Shown in pieces: positions 31,740 to 42,997 of a DNA stretch of 64,000 nt. Source of the stretch: Phlyctochytrium arcticum (taxonomy: Eukaryota; Chytridiomycota; Chytridiomycetes; Chytridiales; Chytridiaceae). Below the pieces are notes generated by a model. That model was not told where the DNA came from. It did no database searches and worked only from the letters and a program-made list of their open reading frames with translations. Each line of letters begins with the position of its first letter. Positions within the stretch are counted from its first letter, which is position 1. The position numbers and the translations under genes were made by a program. The stretch covers positions 1,240,001 to 1,304,000 of the forward strand of contig JAHLKI010000005.1 in assembly GCA_025602905.1 (NCBI GenBank), written 5' to 3'.

Positions 31740-32668
31740 GGTGATCTACAACAAAAAGAAGGAAACAAATTCTGCTTAAGGCGCTGCCATCTGCGGAAGG
31801 AAGTAAACTAGGGCCCTTACTTTTGTTAAAGCGTTGGATAAGTGTGTATGTGCAGGTAGTTCTCGGGTTAGATCTCTCACGACGGAGTCTGAGGAGCTCC
31901 GTAGTTTAGCGGGTGGAGATTCAGTCGGCCCCAGAGGCAGTCAATATTTCAGGTGGCTGTGCGAGTGTACTGTTCCTAGCCCGACTGTACTATTCCTAGT
32001 CACGGCCCCCTGGGCGCCGATATAATTCTACCCTTGGTTCCCATACTTCCAATCGGTCACCTCTGTTCTTTGAGGAGATCGTGCTGGGAATGGTGCTCCA
32101 GATCGGTGAACTTATTAGCGGTATTGTGACTGCAAAGCGGAGCATCTTCCGTTCATAAAACCGAGAAGTGTACGACTCCCAAACGCTTTTGGCACCTGAG
32201 GAAAATTGCTGCTTCTGCTTTCCTTCAAGATCTGAATAAGTAGGCAAATCGCCGGGTTGTGCATCCCTGTTTCCGTATATGCACATTCATTGAAAGTGGG
32301 CATCGTGACAAGGTACACCTAGATCCTTGATTTGGGCGTTGAGAGTCTTTCTGTACTTGGCCAATCAGTAAAATCGACGATACCGGTGCACAATCTGCAG
32401 CGGTTCTCTGCCGGCAATTCTGCTGTAGAGCCGTGGAGTGCCCGAGCGCAACAACACTTGCTGAACTGCGCTGAACTGGAACAACAGCTGGGAATGCGGT
32501 ATGCTTGCATGGCCGCAATGCATGCGGAGCTTGAAAATTTCGTGCGGTAACACCCAGATCTAAACCGACTCAGTCTAGCTCAGAGCATTACCGTAGCACA
32601 CTTTGAGACCCGGAATAAGTACAGGACGGCCAAATTGTGCTGGATACAACTTCTGACAATAAAGCGCA
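31740..32668. other. Junction between TE-rich and gene-rich DNA
   Basis: No gene is firmly supported. It contains the second copy of a 68-bp repeat (31918-31985). Short open frames occur on both strands. The plus-strand one ending at 32550 (residues such as CAELEQQLGMRYACMAAMHA) has a helical look but no detectable partner exons. The last 100 bases are the upstream region of MMM1. Confidence 0.4.
31918..31985 (+). repeat. About 68-bp dispersed repeat, copy 2
   Basis: Same sequence as the reverse complement of 24322-24391. Similarity starts abruptly at GATTCAGTC and ends after CTAGCCCGAC. Confidence 0.8.
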
Positions 32669-33833
32669 ATGGATTCCCATCCCGAAGAGGCACCTTTCCC
32701 TGTCTCGTCGCTAGAAGCTGCAGTGCATCTTGGCACCAAAGAGTTTATCAAAGGGTTCGTTGCAGGTGTGTGGTCGGCCTTTACTTAGTTCTATCAGGAA
32801 TTCTAAACAAAAATAGGGCAGATCACTTTGGGATTCCTGATATTTTTCTTGGTCAAAGTGTTCTTTTTTCATAGCGGAGAAAGCAGCAAGCGTGCTAGCG
32901 AAATAAGGAAACATCCTCAAATAACTTCCAAGGTACGTTGCCGTGGTCTAGCCTTTAAAACTCCAAATGTACATATATTTCTGCAGCTAGCAGGGTGTTC
33001 TGCACAGGAGTCGCCTCTGGTTTCGAAAATCGGGTTTGATATCAAGACCAATCCTGCCGAATCGTGTGATTGGCTCAATGCTTTGCTTGCACAAGCTATC
33101 ACTCTATATCGCAACAATGTCACATTCAATACCCGCATTGTACAACTTCTGGATGATGTGATGAATGGACATACAAAGCCGGGTTTTCTAGTATGTATTA
33201 TGCGTGTGCAGAAACCCGATAATGGGTAATTAACTTTCCTATGTTCTAGGGCCCAATTCACATTACCGACTTTTCTTTAGGAGATGAATTTCCTGTTATC
33301 CATGGCGTTCGAACATGTACAAGTCGTCCATCAGAAAATCTGCGCACAGAGATCGATATCCAACTAGATGATCAAATCATGCTCGGCATTGATACCCAAT
33401 TTCTCGTCAATTGGCCAAGACCCGCAATTGCCGCGTTGCCGATCTCGCTCACAATTTCGGTAGTGAAGATGTCTGCGACAGTAAGTTGCAATGCCGCACG
33501 ACCCGCTTGGGCTGTATTACTGACCACTGGTTCAAGTTGGTAGCGGAACTGGTGGATATTCGGGAGACGAACGAGACATACCTCTCACTATCGGTGATGG
33601 ATAACTTCATCTTGGAGTTTGAGGTGCGATCTTTGGTGGGACACCGCACCAAAGTAAAGGATCTACCAAAATTGGCTTCCATCATCACTTCCAAATTGCG
33701 GGCGGTATTTATTGAAGAGCTGGTGTGGCCAACCTACAAACGGTTCCGTGTGCCGATGTTTTGGGATGATGCCCAAGAAGAGGCCGTACGAGAGGAATTG
33801 GAGGATTTGGTTGAGGAAATCAAGCAAGCGTAA
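32669..33833 (+). CDS. MMM1: Mmm1, ERMES complex SMP-domain protein
   Basis: Mmm1 is the ER-anchored subunit of the ER-mitochondria encounter structure, which tethers the two organelles and moves phospholipids. Five exons fit exactly: 32669-32767, 32822-32932, 32987-33190, 33250-33480 and 33537-33833, giving 313 residues with every junction in phase 0. The N-terminus is short, then one transmembrane helix (ITLGFLIFFLVKVFFF), then the SMP domain with ESCDWLNALLAQAI, GPIHITDFSLGDEFPVIHG, LPISLTISVVK and the closing VRSLVGHRTKVKDLPKLAS and WPTYKRFRVPMFW. This matches the size and order of fungal Mmm1. The fourth intron uses a TTCAAG acceptor, and intron 2 (54 nt) is a multiple of 3. The gene is convergent with the PPR gene, 45 bp apart. 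Confidence 0.92.
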
Positions 33834-33878
33834 TTGATGGATACCAGAACGCCGCTTGCCCTTTTGATTTTTCGACTC

Positions 33879-36800
33879 TTACGAAATATCACGGATGTAA
33901 ATTCCTGTTGCGGATAACATTGATTTATGCTTTTTGCGGAACAATTCCACATCATCAACCATGGATCCTGCTTCGGGTTTCATTCGCAGGAAAGTCAGAC
34001 ACGTGGTGAAGGTTTTCTCTGAGGGTAAGATGTTTTGCTCCGCCATGTCGTGTACGAGAACACGAGTCATTCTGCGGATCTCCCCGCATCGACCGAGTGC
34101 TTCTATGTATGAATTGTACACATTTTCCCACTCGAGATTTGTGATCTGCGCTTCACCTGCCCCGGAACGAACCCCATTCCAAACTTCATCAAGGGTGGCG
34201 TGATCCTGAAATATTCCACATGCATCTAATACCACACAAACCGTTGTGGCATCAAGGACAAGCCCCTCTTTGGCAGCGTGCGAGCGAATCCAACGGTAGA
34301 GATGCCGCACGGACTCGATCGATCCATCCTTACAGTGTGAGTGCACTTGTATCAGGCAAGTGTAGGTGGAAAGATCAGGCTGAACCCCGCAGCTTAGCAT
34401 TCTCCCCCACCAAAGTAAGCTCTGTCGTAAATTTTTTTGTTTAACGCCATACCAATATATGAAGGAGCGGAAGGGCCCAGCGTGTAACTGTTGTTTTCGG
34501 ATGCTCATGTTGTTCATCCAACTCTCCAAGGCGCTCAAGGCCTCCGCTCGGTTGCCGGAATCAAGGTGATACCTGATCAAGCCAGCAACAGTTTCATAAG
34601 AAAATGGCATATTTTGCTCCTGCACCCATTTTGACAATAACTCAGCATGATTGACGCGGCCCAGGTGGCAATAGCCTTTCACCATATAGCTTACTGATCT
34701 CGCGTTAATTGGTTGTCCAGTTTCTTGCATGCTGCCCAGGACCGTTTCTGCTTGATTCATTTGCCCGGTCAACGCAAACAGCTGCAATCGGTTATTCCAC
34801 GTAACAGCATCAGGGTCCAACGCACATTCTTGCATGTGCTGGTTCCACCAAAGCGCTGCATCGAGGAACTTGCCCGTAATGAGTTCTCCTATAAGAATGT
34901 TGAAGGTTCGCGTAGTCGCACTCAGGCCTGCCTTGCCCAGCTCGGTCAAAACAAATTGCAAGTGTACTCGGAAGTTGGCACTCTTTGATAACCCGTGCAA
35001 CATCTGATTGAATAGAACCAAGTCAGGCTGTATGCCGTGTTTTGTCATGTTGTGAAACAGCTGAATGGACGTGGGCCAATCCCCAAGTTCCACGTTTGCG
35101 CGAATCAGAGCAGTGAAGGTGTATTTGTCTGGTATGGCCTTGATGGGTATCCCTCTTCCACCCCGTATAAGACCTTGATCACCGGTTGCCGCGGGGGAAA
35201 ACAGGCTTGCCATTGAGTACCGCCCACATCTGATGAGCTGGCTCAGGACAAAATTCAAATCTTCCGTCATATCAGACGGATTGCTAAGAGCCCCCACGAA
35301 ATACTCTTCTAATGCGCGAATTTGCCCGCGTTTGGCCAATAACGCCAAGTAATCTCGATGTGCGTCCAGAGACATGAATGTTCGCCCATATCCGAAGCGA
35401 CTCACGATGAATCTGCAACCACTCAAGTCTTGAGATTGGACGAAGGAAGTAAAAATTATGTTGAGAATTGCGGCTTCCAACGTTGCAACTTTCTCAAGAT
35501 ACTTCATGCACTTGAAAGGATTTCCAGCGCATACATAATGCATGGCCATGGTTGCAAAGCATGTGTCATTTGGTGAGATCCCAGAGCCGGTGGCAGCCGC
35601 AAGTATCTTTTCAGCCGATCTAACATCTCCCTTCCGGCAGCGCAATAAAACCTGCGACAGCAAGTCCACCTCTGTTGGCGCCAATCTCCCATGCACAGAC
35701 TTGACAGTGTCGACAAATCTGCGAGTAATACATGGGGACAAGGAGTTTGTCTTGTCAATGTCCGCAAAGGCCCACAACTTCTGACAAATCTCTTGCGCGC
35801 GAGAGTTGGCACTTCCACTGTTTGCTTGATGTGAGGGGTTTTTCAAGAATACCATGCGTACAGCAGACTCCAGAGAAAGAGAGTATTGCAGCTCTGAGTT
35901 GATGCACTCTCCAAGTTGTTGGGCGCATTGGAGTGCTCTTGATATCATGCCGTGACTCAAGTGAGCTTGGATTAGGATTTCGAATGTGTCCATATTGTGG
36001 CATACGCCGGCATCATTCATGGATTTGTAAAGTCGTTGCACCGCAAGATACTGGCTCGTCCTTTGGTAGCCTGAGAGGATGATATTGTAGGCGCGCGGCT
36101 CCTGGCTACTTCCCCGAGAGATACTACCGAGGATGTGCAGTGCAAGAGTGAAATGCCCCTGATCGGCGCAATGTGAGATCAGAAGTAGATATGCATCATC
36201 TCTACTCCAACCTGCGTAATCATGTGTTTCAGCGGGTTCAAAAAAGTCGCGGAGTAATGAATGGAGATCCTGCACCAACTCCAGATCCTCTTGCTCCGTC
36301 CTTGAGACCTCTCCAGAATTAGATGACAGTAGATTCTCCAATACCGTCAAGGATGGAACAATCCCAAACCGAGCCGCTTGGCCCAAAACGCTCCTGACCA
36401 ACGCAGATTGTCCAGCTTCTATCCTTTCCTTCGCGAGCCTCCAAAATCCAGCAGCATCGCTATCCTTCCGATGCGCTATGATCTCCCAAATGATATCTAA
36501 TCCGTGTGCGTTATGCTCCCAGGGGTATTTTGCGAGAGTGTGCGAGCAAGCGGTGTTTACCGCTGCGTGATCCCAAAGTTTCCGAGGTGTCGCTTTCAAA
36601 GCCCTTAAAGTGTCCCCTGTCGATTCGCTCTGGCAGCTCAGTTCCAAAGCAGTCAAAAGCTGGACTTCACTCTTCGAAAGACCTTTCCAGCTCTGTTTGT
36701 GCGGCAAGCGATCATTGTTCCACGGCTTCAGTGATCTTGTGGAATTTGGTTGAGAGTGTACTGTTTCATAGCTTTGTCCTGTCTGAAAGGAAAGGGCAGG

Positions 36801-36896
36801 AACCTTTCTCAACAACGAACCGCCAGTCCAAGTCCCGGACCTGGATGGAATTGTACGGTACACTGCCCATAGAATGGCGAGAGATCCAAATCGCAT
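33879..36896 (-). CDS. Large pentatricopeptide-repeat (PPR) protein, probably mitochondrial
   Basis: A single uninterrupted frame of about 1005 codons from the ATG at 36894-36896 (MRFGSLAILWAVYRT). An in-frame TTG further upstream is not a likely start. The N-terminus is basic and hydroxyl-rich with few acids, as in mitochondrial presequences. PPR units are clear in the middle and C-terminal half, for example YTFTALIRANVELGDW, QLFHNMTKHGIQPDLVLFN, TRTFNILIGELITG and DLSTYTCLIQVHSHC. PPR proteins bind organellar RNA and act in its maturation or translation. The exact RNA target cannot be read. The lack of introns contrasts with its neighbours. SAS-6 lies upstream on the same strand. Confidence 0.88.
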   Translation of the reverse strand: MRFGSLAILWAVYRTIPSRSGTWTGGSLLRKVPALSFQTGQSYETVHSQPNSTRSLKPWNNDRLPHKQSWKGLSKSEVQLLTALELSCQSESTGDTLRALKATPRKLWDHAAVNTACSHTLAKYPWEHNAHGLDIIWEIIAHRKDSDAAGFWRLAKERIEAGQSALVRSVLGQAARFGIVPSLTVLENLLSSNSGEVSRTEQEDLELVQDLHSLLRDFFEPAETHDYAGWSRDDAYLLLISHCADQGHFTLALHILGSISRGSSQEPRAYNIILSGYQRTSQYLAVQRLYKSMNDAGVCHNMDTFEILIQAHLSHGMISRALQCAQQLGECINSELQYSLSLESAVRMVFLKNPSHQANSGSANSRAQEICQKLWAFADIDKTNSLSPCITRRFVDTVKSVHGRLAPTEVDLLSQVLLRCRKGDVRSAEKILAAATGSGISPNDTCFATMAMHYVCAGNPFKCMKYLEKVATLEAAILNIIFTSFVQSQDLSGCRFIVSRFGYGRTFMSLDAHRDYLALLAKRGQIRALEEYFVGALSNPSDMTEDLNFVLSQLIRCGRYSMASLFSPAATGDQGLIRGGRGIPIKAIPDKYTFTALIRANVELGDWPTSIQLFHNMTKHGIQPDLVLFNQMLHGLSKSANFRVHLQFVLTELGKAGLSATTRTFNILIGELITGKFLDAALWWNQHMQECALDPDAVTWNNRLQLFALTGQMNQAETVLGSMQETGQPINARSVSYMVKGYCHLGRVNHAELLSKWVQEQNMPFSYETVAGLIRYHLDSGNRAEALSALESWMNNMSIRKQQLHAGPFRSFIYWYGVKQKNLRQSLLWWGRMLSCGVQPDLSTYTCLIQVHSHCKDGSIESVRHLYRWIRSHAAKEGLVLDATTVCVVLDACGIFQDHATLDEVWNGVRSGAGEAQITNLEWENVYNSYIEALGRCGEIRRMTRVLVHDMAEQNILPSEKTFTTCLTFLRMKPEAGSMVDDVELFRKKHKSMLSATGIYIRDIS

Positions 36897-37034
36897 GAGT
36901 TGTCCAAACAATCAAAACGCTACGTTCTGGCCGACTTCTCGGCCTAAAAATTACCTCAGCCCCAATCTCCCAACCTTGCCTTGAGCTGATGTCGAAAGCG
37001 ACAGAGAAATAGACAACATGGCGTTCATGCTCGC

Positions 37035-39463
37035 TCAGGAATTTTGTAATATATGTAGAAGGTACAGTTCAATTCTACGGGAAGTATTATATCTACGAGT
37101 GAATCTTGGAACGCCCTCCATTGTAATTCTTAAAGGTCCCTCCCATACTGCTCCCCAAGGGAAGTCCGGTCGGCCGGGATGGGTTGTAGAGATTTCGTTG
37201 AGGAGATGTGTTGCGGGAATGAAGGGATCGTGCGGGGTCAAATGAGGTATCATGTCCTTCTGGGCCCTTTGGTGGAGGGCAATTTTCGGCATCCTGGAGA
37301 TATCGACTTCGGTATCCGACTGCAGCATTGTTCTATCGGAATTGGTGGTGAGAAATTTCAGAACGGTTATGTTTCGAGAGGCGAGTAAAAGTACCTTGCT
37401 TAGGGACTCTCCAGAAGGGTGCGTGTTGCTGTATGTTAAAGATGCACTCCCGTTCATGCCATGAGCTTTAAGAGTCTCGACAGGTCTTGTGAGTGCATTC
37501 TCATTCAACTGCTTGTGCAACCATTCGATCACTAGTCAAAAATGTTTGGTTAACGCTTCCGGGACCAGTGGGACAAAGAATGCGACCTACCATGACTATT
37601 ATCCTCAATGATGACTTTAGCACTGTTCAACTGTGCCCTGAGCTCATCCTCATTTGATTTGGACGAGGCCAAGTCGGCCGATAATCTCGAGACTGCATCC
37701 TGGAGTTTGGTTACCTCATGTTTCTGAACTTCCAATGTAGAACCCCGTTCATCAAGAAGTTTTTCCTGCTGTACAGTCACTACGTTCTTCAACTTTAGTT
37801 TTGCTTTCGCCGACTTGAGGTCTGATTGCATCTTTTTGATAATTTCATTTCCCTGAGTCACCCAGAAAATCAATCATACGTCAAGCGGGATGTTTTGCAA
37901 AAACCGGTACCTTTCCAATTTCATCTGTAGACTGTTTCAGTGCGACTTCTAAGCGTTCATTTTGTGTAGTGAGGTTTTCAAGGGCGTCATGGAGTTTGGA
38001 CTAGACCTCATATTAGTTGGTGCTTAACACGAAACAGGGGAAAAACGTACCTTTTCCTCGGATGCGTTCTGTGTTATATTTTCCAATCGCTGCAGTTGTG
38101 CAGTCATGTGATCGTTTAAAGACTTTAGATCTGAAATTGATTTCTGATGGTTGACGCATTGCAGCTGCAAGTCTGATTTTTCACGAGACAGGTCCCGGTT
38201 GATACTTGTCAGTTGCCGAAGGTCGCCTTGGGCATTTGACAGGTCATTGCTGAGTTTCTCAGCCTGCCTCTGCGAATCGTTTAGTGGACCGCGAAGATTG
38301 TCGAGTTGATCTTCAAGGTGAACACGGGATGTCCTCGCTGATGCCAGTTCTTGCGAAAGGCTATTTATCTTACATGGGAGTGAGTCTATGCTTGCTTCCC
38401 GTTCTCTTTTAAAAAAAAAGTCACCTTTTCGCTCAAATCGTGCTCCAATGCCCTCATGGAAGATTCAAACTTTTGGCGCTCAGTCTCACGTGCAGTTTCA
38501 AAATTATCCCGCTCGCGAGCCAGCTCGCGTGCATGCTGTGTTTTCAGAGACTCCAGTGCTTGATCCAGAGTACCTCGCGAATCAACCCTCAGCGCATCAA
38601 GTTCTCGCGTCAGATCGGCTCGTTTGCCGCTTTCGGATGATAGATTTTCTTCCAAGCTCTCATTTTGATGGCGAAGACTTTGAATTTCTTGCTATAGCAC
38701 GATTTATTGGTATGTTGACCCCCGTATTGCTTTAATCAAGTACTCACCTTAAAGTCATTCACGAGTTGCGCAAGGTATTGCTTAATCATAGAGTCGGTTC
38801 CGGGGATAAACTTCAGACTGATATGAACGATATTGCGAAAGGCATTTGTTTCTATTATTTCAAAATTGGCGTATGACGCGTTCGTACAGGCTGTGAGTTG
38901 GGCAATGAATCTGACGCAATAGAAAATGAGTCGGAGAGATGCCGAAAGCGTTCAGTCATATACTCACTTTGGATTTGAGCTTGACTTTTGCTGTGCGACG
39001 AGAACTTCCTCCAATAAACCCACCAGGTTTTTGGGAAAGCTTTGAAAGTCCACGAGCAGATTTTGCTCTGAACGAAGGTCCGGGAAGTCATCCTCCGCTA
39101 TATCCATTTGATAAAGGAAGAAAGGATCAGTCTCATCAGCCAGCCGTATTTCTAGTGTCTAGTTTGCAATGAGGATTGGTTTCCAGAAAACATGGCCGCC
39201 CAACGTTTTTAAAGTACCCGCGATCTAGTATTTCCCAGCTCGGCCATGCTCACTTGCACGTTGATCCCGGGGTGTGATTTTTCCAGGTAGCTTTCACTGG
39301 GGGGAACACCGTTCACATTGAGAGTTTTGGATACCGTGGGCATTTTGTGGGTCGGTTTTGGCGACAGAGCTCCCCGATCGGGTGAGGAAGTTGCGTTTGG
39401 CAGCTTCAACCGCATTGGCACATTTTCGGCAAACAGACATTTCGCGCCAGTGTCCCCGCTCAT
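37035..39463 (-). CDS. SAS6: SAS-6 centriole cartwheel protein
   Basis: SAS-6 forms the nine-fold cartwheel that sets centriole and basal-body symmetry. Exon 1 (39463 to about 39215, MSGDTGAKCLFAENVP) and exons to about 38749 encode the globular head: LEIRLADETDPFFLYQMDI, EQNLLVDFQSFPKNLVGLL, then the PISA motif region ETNAFRNIVHISLKFIPGTD with MIKQYLAQLVNDFK. The remaining exons (38690-37550) are a long heptad-rich coiled coil (for example LRHQNESLEENLSSES). The last part has VIEWLHKQLNENAL, a motif conserved near the SAS-6 tail, and a disordered end. Around eight short introns are inferred. The exact C-terminus is uncertain because a possible donor lies after GESLSK, and reading through ends at 37035. 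The gene is head-to-head with CNS1. Confidence 0.88.
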
Positions 39464-39672
39464 TCCACTAGACTTGCTTGTCGCCCGTTTCCCAAATCTG
39501 CTGCCGTCCAGTTCGACAAGTTACGTTCCTTTTTGGAGTCCAACAAGATTGTCGACAAGATCCTTGAATTGTCCCGGTGGATTGTCACCAAAACCCAAGA
39601 AGTCACGTGCCTCTGATCTTCTGAGTGAATTTTGACAACTCATTTTGAAATTTGGCAGCACCTCCGAAAACA

Positions 39673-41059
39673 ATGGCATTACTCGAAGAGATCCTCGACG
39701 AGTCGCCCAAACCGGGGCCCTCCCGGAAAATCCAAGACTCTGCTCAGGCCCTCGACGAGATTCTCAAGTCTCCCTTTTTTATGCGAACGGCTCCTACCGA
39801 CAAAGACATTGAAGAGAACGAGTCACTTGCTGCGCTGCATTCCCTTATCCATGATGGGACACCCGAAGGTACATACTGCAAGTCACATTTGTCGGCAGGA
39901 GATGGCTAATGTGATATTCTGAAAACGCATAGAGGTAGCGACTAACTTTAAGAATCAGGGGAATGACTGTTTCAAGGCCGGGAAAAGCCAATATAAACAT
40001 GCGTATAATTACTACACAAAAGGGATTGCTCAGGAGACAGGGGATCAGAAGCTGAATGCCGTTTTGTACGTCAACCGGGCAGCCGTCAGCTTGGAGCTGG
40101 GTAAGAGTTCATCGTCTCTTCGTCACGCGGGTGAGTGCTGAGTAGGATTTCACAGGAAACTACCGGCGAGCGCTGAACGATTGTGCCGAAGCCATCAAAC
40201 GGGACACAACCAATGTCAAGGCGTATTACCGATCCGTTAAGGCGTTTGCCGCTCTGGATAAAATTGTGGAAGCCCTTGAATTTTGCCGGCGTGGGTTGGA
40301 GGTAAATAGAATTTGAAACGAACGCACACACGATGCCCAGTTTTGATGGATGGCCCAATTTATCAGGTTGATCCAGAAAACACAGCGCTGGAAAGCGAAC
40401 AGGAGAAACTGGAGAAACGTGCTGTTGTCCTGCAAAAAAAAAAGGAACGGGAGGAACGGGCCGCGATGGAAGAACGGGCGCGAGAAGTCTTGCTTTCAAG
40501 GCATATCAAGGTTCGTTGACCACCATGATCCTGTGTGTTGACGAGAACTAATCCTTTGGTGTCATTATAGTCCCTGGGTATCAACGTCGTTTCAAGTCGC
40601 ATGTCAGTCAGTGACCAATCCAAAGCATCATTCACACAACTCCTACAACCCCTTCAGGGCGACCACAAAGTCACGATCGCCGAAGACGGCTCATTTGCCT
40701 GGCCTGTCACCTTTGTCTACCCCGAACATGCCCAAACCGATCTAATTGCCAGCTTCCACGAGGATGATACCCTGCACGACCATCTCCAGATTATGTTTGG
40801 TGACGAGCGGCCGCCATGGGACACAGCAAGCACATACGTCCCGGACAACATTCAAGTATTCTTTGAGGCCGAAAAGGACAATGAGCCTAAACGATTGCTT
40901 CGGGTTGGCAACAAAATACCGCTGTCGGCAATTCTACAGCACCCCGAATACAAAGTGGTTGATGGGATGTGCCACTTTATTGTCCTGGCCGGGAAAACAC
41001 CGTTTGCGAAAACGTTCAAGCAGGAGTATAAAGCTGCCAAGCCTTCATCGTCAAATTGA
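39673..41059 (+). CDS. CNS1: Cns1/TTC4, Hsp90-Hsp70 co-chaperone
   Basis: A cytosolic co-chaperone that binds the C-terminal EEVD tails of Hsp90 and Hsp70 through a TPR domain. Exons are 39673-39868, 39933-40100, 40156-40301, 40367-40510 and 40571-41059, all with GT-AG introns and matching phases. After an acidic leader (MALLEEILDESPKPG) come three TPR units: NFKNQGNDCFKAGKSQYKHA, LYVNRAAVSLELGNYRRA and AYYRSVKAFAALDK. A charged helix rich in Lys/Glu follows, then the C-terminal wheel domain (WPVTFVYPEHAQTDLIASF, HLQIMFGDERPPWD). About 380 residues, the usual size. The divergent SAS-6 start is 209 bp away, so a shared promoter region is likely. Confidence 0.93.
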
Positions 41060-41298
41060 TCAGGCACACATACTATAATTTATCTCGCATTCACATTACT
41101 TGTACATATACGCACTGCATTCACTACTTGATTCCGCCCCGTCCCACATTTTTACTGTTTTTGAGATGACAGCCTGGATGACAGCCAGTCAAACGGATGT
41201 CAAAAAGTGATGACCCACGTGTTTTGACGATCGTGAGTCGTGACAAACCCACCAGTTCGTGTCAAATCGACCAACCCCAACCAAGCAAGCAAACAAAC

Positions 41299-42838
41299 AT
41301 GGAAAAAGGCCGACTAAACTACGAAGGCCTCTTAAGTCTCGAGCAACCCCTCCTAAAAGTACGTATATTCCCACTACTCCAAGATCCCAAACTAATTACC
41401 TTCAAAAGGTCCCAGCCGAGCAACTTAAAAAATCGGCCCGAACAACCCAACGCTATGTCGAGTATGTCATGAAGGAAGTCACTGCCGAGCTCGGGAAAAT
41501 GAGTAAAGGGCCCAAGGATACAGAAGATGCGACCCGACGCCTGGGAGAAGTTGTCACGCGGCTCCAGAAATTGAAACGAAAAGTAGGCGCAAAAACTTCG
41601 AATCAAAATCAGCGATGATGTGTATTGACGACGATTACATAGTTGGCAGAAACAAAAGGGGAGGAGCAGCTCTATATCCACCGGACCAAAGTCCGGTTGA
41701 CCCATTTGAAAGAACTGATGGGGATCCAGTCGGCCGAGTCGGATGAATACACGCGGTGGAGCCAGACGCGGCTGGACCGGATCTTGGCGGATTACATGTT
41801 ACGGAATGGGTATGCGGAGACGGCGGGGCTATTGGCATCAGAAGGACAACTCAAGGTGATTAAAACCGCGCGGGGAGTTTGTGTATGATCTCTGAACGTG
41901 GCGGGGAGAATAGGATTTAGTGGATCAGGAGCTGTTTCAGGAATCACGGCAGGTGGAAGATGCACTACGAAACATGAATTGTGCCGAGGCACTGAGGTGG
42001 TGTACCGACAACCGGTCCAGTCTCGAAAAAATACAGGTATACCATTCCCCTCCCCAATGGGTGCACATACGCAGTCACCCACTGATACATACAAAACAGA
42101 GCACACTCGAATTCAACATCCGACTTCAAGAATACATTGAGCTCGTCCGCAGTCAAAAACGGGAGGAGGCCATTAAATACGCGCGCAAGTATTTGACGGG
42201 GTGGCAGGCGACCCACCTCAAAGAGATTCAGCAGGCGTTGGCACTACTCGCTTTTTCGCCGGATACGAGCTGTGAAGTGTACCGGGTAAAGAAGTCATTT
42301 AGATTCATGAACCATTCCAATCCATAACTGATTCTACTGACAACAGGAGCTATTCGACGAAAGCCGGTGGGACATTTTGATTGCCCAATTCCACGACGCC
42401 AACCACGCCCTCCACAACCTCACCTCCCAACCGCTGCTCACCATGACACTCCAAGCTGGTCTCTCGGCCCTCAAGACTCCCATGTGCTATCAATCAGCAG
42501 ATCAAGTCATAAACTGCCCCGTCTGTGCCGGGGACACGTTGGGAGTATTGGCCGACCAGCTCCCAAATGCGCATCATGTCAATTCGTGTATGGTGGATCG
42601 GATATCAGGGGTCGTCATGGCCGAGGATAATCCGCCGTTGGTGTTGCCCAATGGGTATGTCTATAGTTCGCAGGTATGTTTTCCTCTCTCCTTCACTCTC
42701 ATCTTAAACACTATTCACTCATGCTCCATAAATCAGTCGCTGAAGGAGATGGCGGATGCGAATGGCGGAATGATGACTTGTCCAAGGACCAAGATGCAAT
42801 ACCACATTTCTACGACCCGTAAAGCATTCATTCTCTAA
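41299..42838 (+). CDS. FYV10: MAEA/Fyv10 (GID9), RING-type subunit of the CTLH/GID E3 ligase
   Basis: A core subunit of the GID/CTLH ubiquitin ligase, which in yeast degrades gluconeogenic enzymes. Exons are 41299-41358, 41409-41582, 41643-41855, 41914-42036, 42100-42285, 42347-42673 and 42737-42838. The order is: N-terminal helical region (LNYEGLLSLEQPLLKVPAEQ), LisH (RLDRILADYMLRNGYAETA), CTLH (FNIRLQEYIELVRSQKREEA), CRA, then a RING-like domain with CPVCAGDTLGVLADQLPNAH, a Cys in HVNSCMVDRISG and a final MMTCPRTKMQYHIS. This is the complete family architecture. GID8, its scaffold partner, is in the same window at 61.7 kb. The gene is tandem with CNS1 and convergent with RIB3. Confidence 0.93.
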
Positions 42839-42997
42839 CCCTAAGATAACAGGAAGGGGAAAAAATGTAAAATAATAATAAAACAGTGTGCGCAAAAAGT
42901 ACAGTACAATGTTGTGAGTGTGAGAGAGAGTGTGTGTGTGTGTGCGTGGGTGAATTCTAGACAAGTTACAGAGTACTGGGAAAAGAAACAGAATAAT

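Noticed and set aside
32225..32550. Overlapping short open frames on both strands upstream of MMM1
   Set aside because: Both look partly protein-like but have no partner exons, motif or clear start. Not annotated as genes.
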